DNA of 64,000 bases from Calothrix membranacea FACHB-236 (GTDB lineage Bacteria; Cyanobacteriota; Cyanobacteriia; Cyanobacteriales; Nostocaceae). The stretch's first letter is position 1, and the number at the start of each line of letters is the position of its first letter. The notes below the pieces were generated by a model. It was not told where the DNA came from. It worked only from the letters and a program-made list of their open reading frames with translations, and made no database searches. Where the stretch lies: assembly GCF_014696315.1 (NCBI RefSeq), contig NZ_JACJPX010000007.1, positions 114,361-178,360 on the forward strand, given 5' to 3'. The position numbers and the translations under genes are program-made. Below, piece by piece: positions 62,147 to 64,000 of the stretch.

Positions 62147-62423
62147 AAAATTAAAGCAACGCTTAAACAAAAACCGCCCCATGACTACGGTAACAATTCG
62201 GATGCCAGAAGACTTAGTAGAAGACCTGAAAAGAATCGCACCAATACTAGGTTTTTCTGGCTACCAACCATTAATCCGTGCGTATATTGGGCAGGGAATC
62301 CGTGCAGACTTAGAAAGATTAGATAACAATACAGTTACTGCGTTAATTGCAAGTTTAAAACGGCGTGGTGTCAGCGATGATGTAATTAATGAAGCACTCA
62401 CTGATATTGTGAATAATCATTAG
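62136..62423 (+). CDS. Ribbon-helix-helix antitoxin paired with BrnT
   Basis: 95 residues. The ribbon-helix-helix is visible: TTVTIRMPEDLVEDLKRIAPILGFSGYQPLIRAYIGQGI (about 17-55), followed by LERLDNNTVTALIASLKRRGVSDDVINEAL. It overlaps brnT by 11 bp, so it is translationally coupled. The usual BrnA has its DNA-binding domain at the C-terminus; here it is central, after a basic start (KIEKLKQRLNKNRP), and the sequence is only loosely BrnA-like. It should bind the toxin and repress the operon promoter. It ends 7 bp before cls on the other strand. Confidence 0.75.
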   Translation: MKIEKLKQRLNKNRPMTTVTIRMPEDLVEDLKRIAPILGFSGYQPLIRAYIGQGIRADLERLDNNTVTALIASLKRRGVSDDVINEALTDIVNNH

Positions 62424-62430
62424 TCCCTAT

Positions 62431-63879
62431 TCATAGTAATGGCATCAACAAACGAGATATTCTCACAGCTAACTTAAACCACAAAGGCTTTCTTTTATAG
62501 TCCGAAAAATCAACTGCAACAGAAACAGCCAAATCATCCTTTAACATTTTCTCTACACTGGCTACAAATTGAGTTGCAGCGACAAAACCCATGACTTCAA
62601 AGTTGAGGAAAAATGAACGATTATCTAAGTTAACTGTTCCTACCCCTGCCATATCATCATCGATGAGGATGATTTTCTGATGCATGAATCCATGTTTGTA
62701 GCGATAAAGTTTTATCCCAAACGCAGCCATTTCGTTATAGTAGGAAAAAGAACAGAGATAAACAAATAAGTGATCGGGGCGATTGGGCAAGAGTATTCGC
62801 ACATCGACACCTCGCATTGTAGCGAGTTTCAATGCTGTTAAAGTAGCCTCATCTGGGACAAAATAAGGAGTAGCAATCCATAGGCGATTTTGAGCTTCAT
62901 TGATGGCATTGACAAAGAAAAGATTACAGGCTTTTAAATGATCTGCGGGGCCTGTAGGCAGTACAAATGCACTTTGATTCAGTTCGCGATTAGGTTTAAT
63001 CTCCCAATTAACATCAAGTAGTTGACGAGTTGCCCAGTACCAATCTTGCAGAAAAGATGCTTGCAAACTTTGGACGGTCGGGCCTTCTAGTTTCATGTGA
63101 GTATCTCTCCAAGGACTGAGGCGGGGATTTTTTCCTAAATATTCGTCACCAATATTTAAGCCACCGAGAAATCCTATTTCTCCATCTACTACTATGATTT
63201 TGCGGTGGTTACGAAAGTTGAGTTGGAAGCGATTACCTTTACCTTTGGTGGTGTGGAAAGCACTAACTTGAATACCAGATTTTCTTAGACATTGGAGATA
63301 AGACCGAGATAATTTGTTAGAACCGATTTCATCATAGAGAAAGTAAATGTTTACTCCTTGCTGGGCTTTCTCAATTAATGCTTCTTTAAACTCTTTACCT
63401 GCTTCGTCATCATTAACGATGTAAGATTGCAGCAAAATATAATTGGTGGCGAAGGCGATCGCACTCAACATTGCTTCATAAGTTCTTTTACCATCAATCA
63501 GCAATTCGGCTGCGTTACCTGATGTAAAAGGAATCCCTGTAAATGTCTCGGCTAATGGCTGCAAAGTCGCTATTTTGTCTGATAGCGGGACTTTAAATTT
63601 GGCAATATCATTGTAGGTTTGACTAGCTAGCTTATGGTGCTGTGCATAAACTAAGCGCAAGGCTTCTCCATATCCATGAAATTTAGTTCTACCCAAAATC
63701 CAATACAAGGGAATAGCTAGCCAAGGAAAAGTAACTAAAGAAATTCCCCAGGCGATCGCTCCTTGAGAAGAACGAACATTCATGACTGCATGAGCTGCAT
63801 GGGCGATTCCTAAAGCATGAACCACGACTGTAGCTGCACTAAAAATAGTTATAGCACCAGTATCTATAATCATTCCCAA
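62431..63879 (-). CDS. cls: Cardiolipin synthase (phospholipase D family)
   Basis: 482 residues. Two N-terminal TM helices (about 9-29 and 40-60) precede two HKD motifs: NHRKIIVVDGEIGFLGGLN near residue 228 and MHQKIILIDDDMAGVGTVNLD near residue 400. This is the bacterial ClsA-type transferase that joins two phosphatidylglycerols. It is complete, with ATG at 63879. Convergent with the toxin-antitoxin pair. Confidence 0.92.
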   Translation of the reverse strand: MGMIIDTGAITIFSAATVVVHALGIAHAAHAVMNVRSSQGAIAWGISLVTFPWLAIPLYWILGRTKFHGYGEALRLVYAQHHKLASQTYNDIAKFKVPLSDKIATLQPLAETFTGIPFTSGNAAELLIDGKRTYEAMLSAIAFATNYILLQSYIVNDDEAGKEFKEALIEKAQQGVNIYFLYDEIGSNKLSRSYLQCLRKSGIQVSAFHTTKGKGNRFQLNFRNHRKIIVVDGEIGFLGGLNIGDEYLGKNPRLSPWRDTHMKLEGPTVQSLQASFLQDWYWATRQLLDVNWEIKPNRELNQSAFVLPTGPADHLKACNLFFVNAINEAQNRLWIATPYFVPDEATLTALKLATMRGVDVRILLPNRPDHLFVYLCSFSYYNEMAAFGIKLYRYKHGFMHQKIILIDDDMAGVGTVNLDNRSFFLNFEVMGFVAATQFVASVEKMLKDDLAVSVAVDFSDYKRKPLWFKLAVRISRLLMPLL

Positions 63880-64000
63880 TTTATATTAAGTATTTTAATT
63901 AAACCTCATCCATCTTGAAAACTGGAGTTTTTGCAGAAAACATATTACTGTAGATAAGTGGGTGTGGTAGAAAATAAACAGGAATGCTCAAAGTAGAATG
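63880..64000. other. Right edge, non-coding
   Basis: 120 bp upstream of cls with no recognisable gene; it likely holds the cls promoter. Confidence 0.4.

Overview
The window comes from a filamentous, very probably heterocyst-forming cyanobacterium (Nostocales: Nostoc/Calothrix/Tolypothrix-like). The evidence is the abundance of the HIP1 octamer GCGATCGC, many 7-bp short tandem repeats (STRRs) of the Nostoc type, a tRNA-Leu(UAA) gene split by the cyanobacterial group I intron, NDH-1 subunits ndhM and ndhL, a cytochrome b6f heme-assembly gene, and a HetZ-related protein. Most of it is ordinary chromosome with single genes or pairs: peptide deformylase, ftsX, aat, rpsN, nth, rseP, serS, trpA, recJ, sbcC, cls, larC, a threonylcarbamoyl-AMP synthase-family gene, sensor and regulator genes, and several cyanobacteria-specific DUF proteins.

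Layout. 1-7.4 kb: N-terminal half of a PP2C-type phosphatase running off the left edge, ndhM, a small possible heterocyst regulator, a Ycf29-like response regulator, a glycosyltransferase and a carboxyl-terminal processing protease. 7.7-16.3 kb is the accessory part: a YdcF-like protein, an EACC1-like small protein, a CHAT/NB-ARC/TPR effector of the NTP-dependent conflict (programmed-death) type, a 21-bp tandem array, a REP-associated tyrosine transposase (RAYT) and a class III nucleotide cyclase. 16.7-34 kb: housekeeping genes with repeat-filled gaps. 34-37 kb: SLH protein and a shorter paralogue of its C-terminal domain. 38-48 kb: sbcC, a TM-helix-repeat mechanosensitive-channel-like protein, SGNH hydrolase and zinc peptidase. 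48.9-54.4 kb: trpA, DUF3007 and ndhL, the intron-containing tRNA, an unknown conserved protein and a UPF0104-like membrane protein. 54.9-63.9 kb: tandem small lipoproteins, larC, YrdC-family and HetZ-related genes, a Tat-exported aldo/keto reductase, a BrnT-type toxin with a ribbon-helix-helix antitoxin, and cardiolipin synthase.

The most interesting signal is the broken CHAT locus at 8.4-12.3 kb. A 197-bp non-autonomous element with 15-bp imperfect terminal inverted repeats and a perfect 10-bp target duplication (9618-9627 and 9825-9834) sits inside the CHAT domain, between the N-terminal half and the catalytic His. Removing the element and one duplication restores one open frame of about 1059 codons. 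The same locus carries a 28-bp palindromic REP that also lies inside and at the end of the RAYT gene, at the 3' end of the cyclase gene, and nested in another small element at 37.3 kb. The RAYT is therefore the natural candidate for mobilising this REP.

The window is full of other small non-autonomous repeats: STRR arrays, two 21-bp minisatellites, several terminal-inverted-repeat elements, and a family of long hairpins just 3' of four minus-strand genes. Some STRRs have been absorbed in frame into recJ. Functional names rest on reading protein motifs by eye; no database search was possible.
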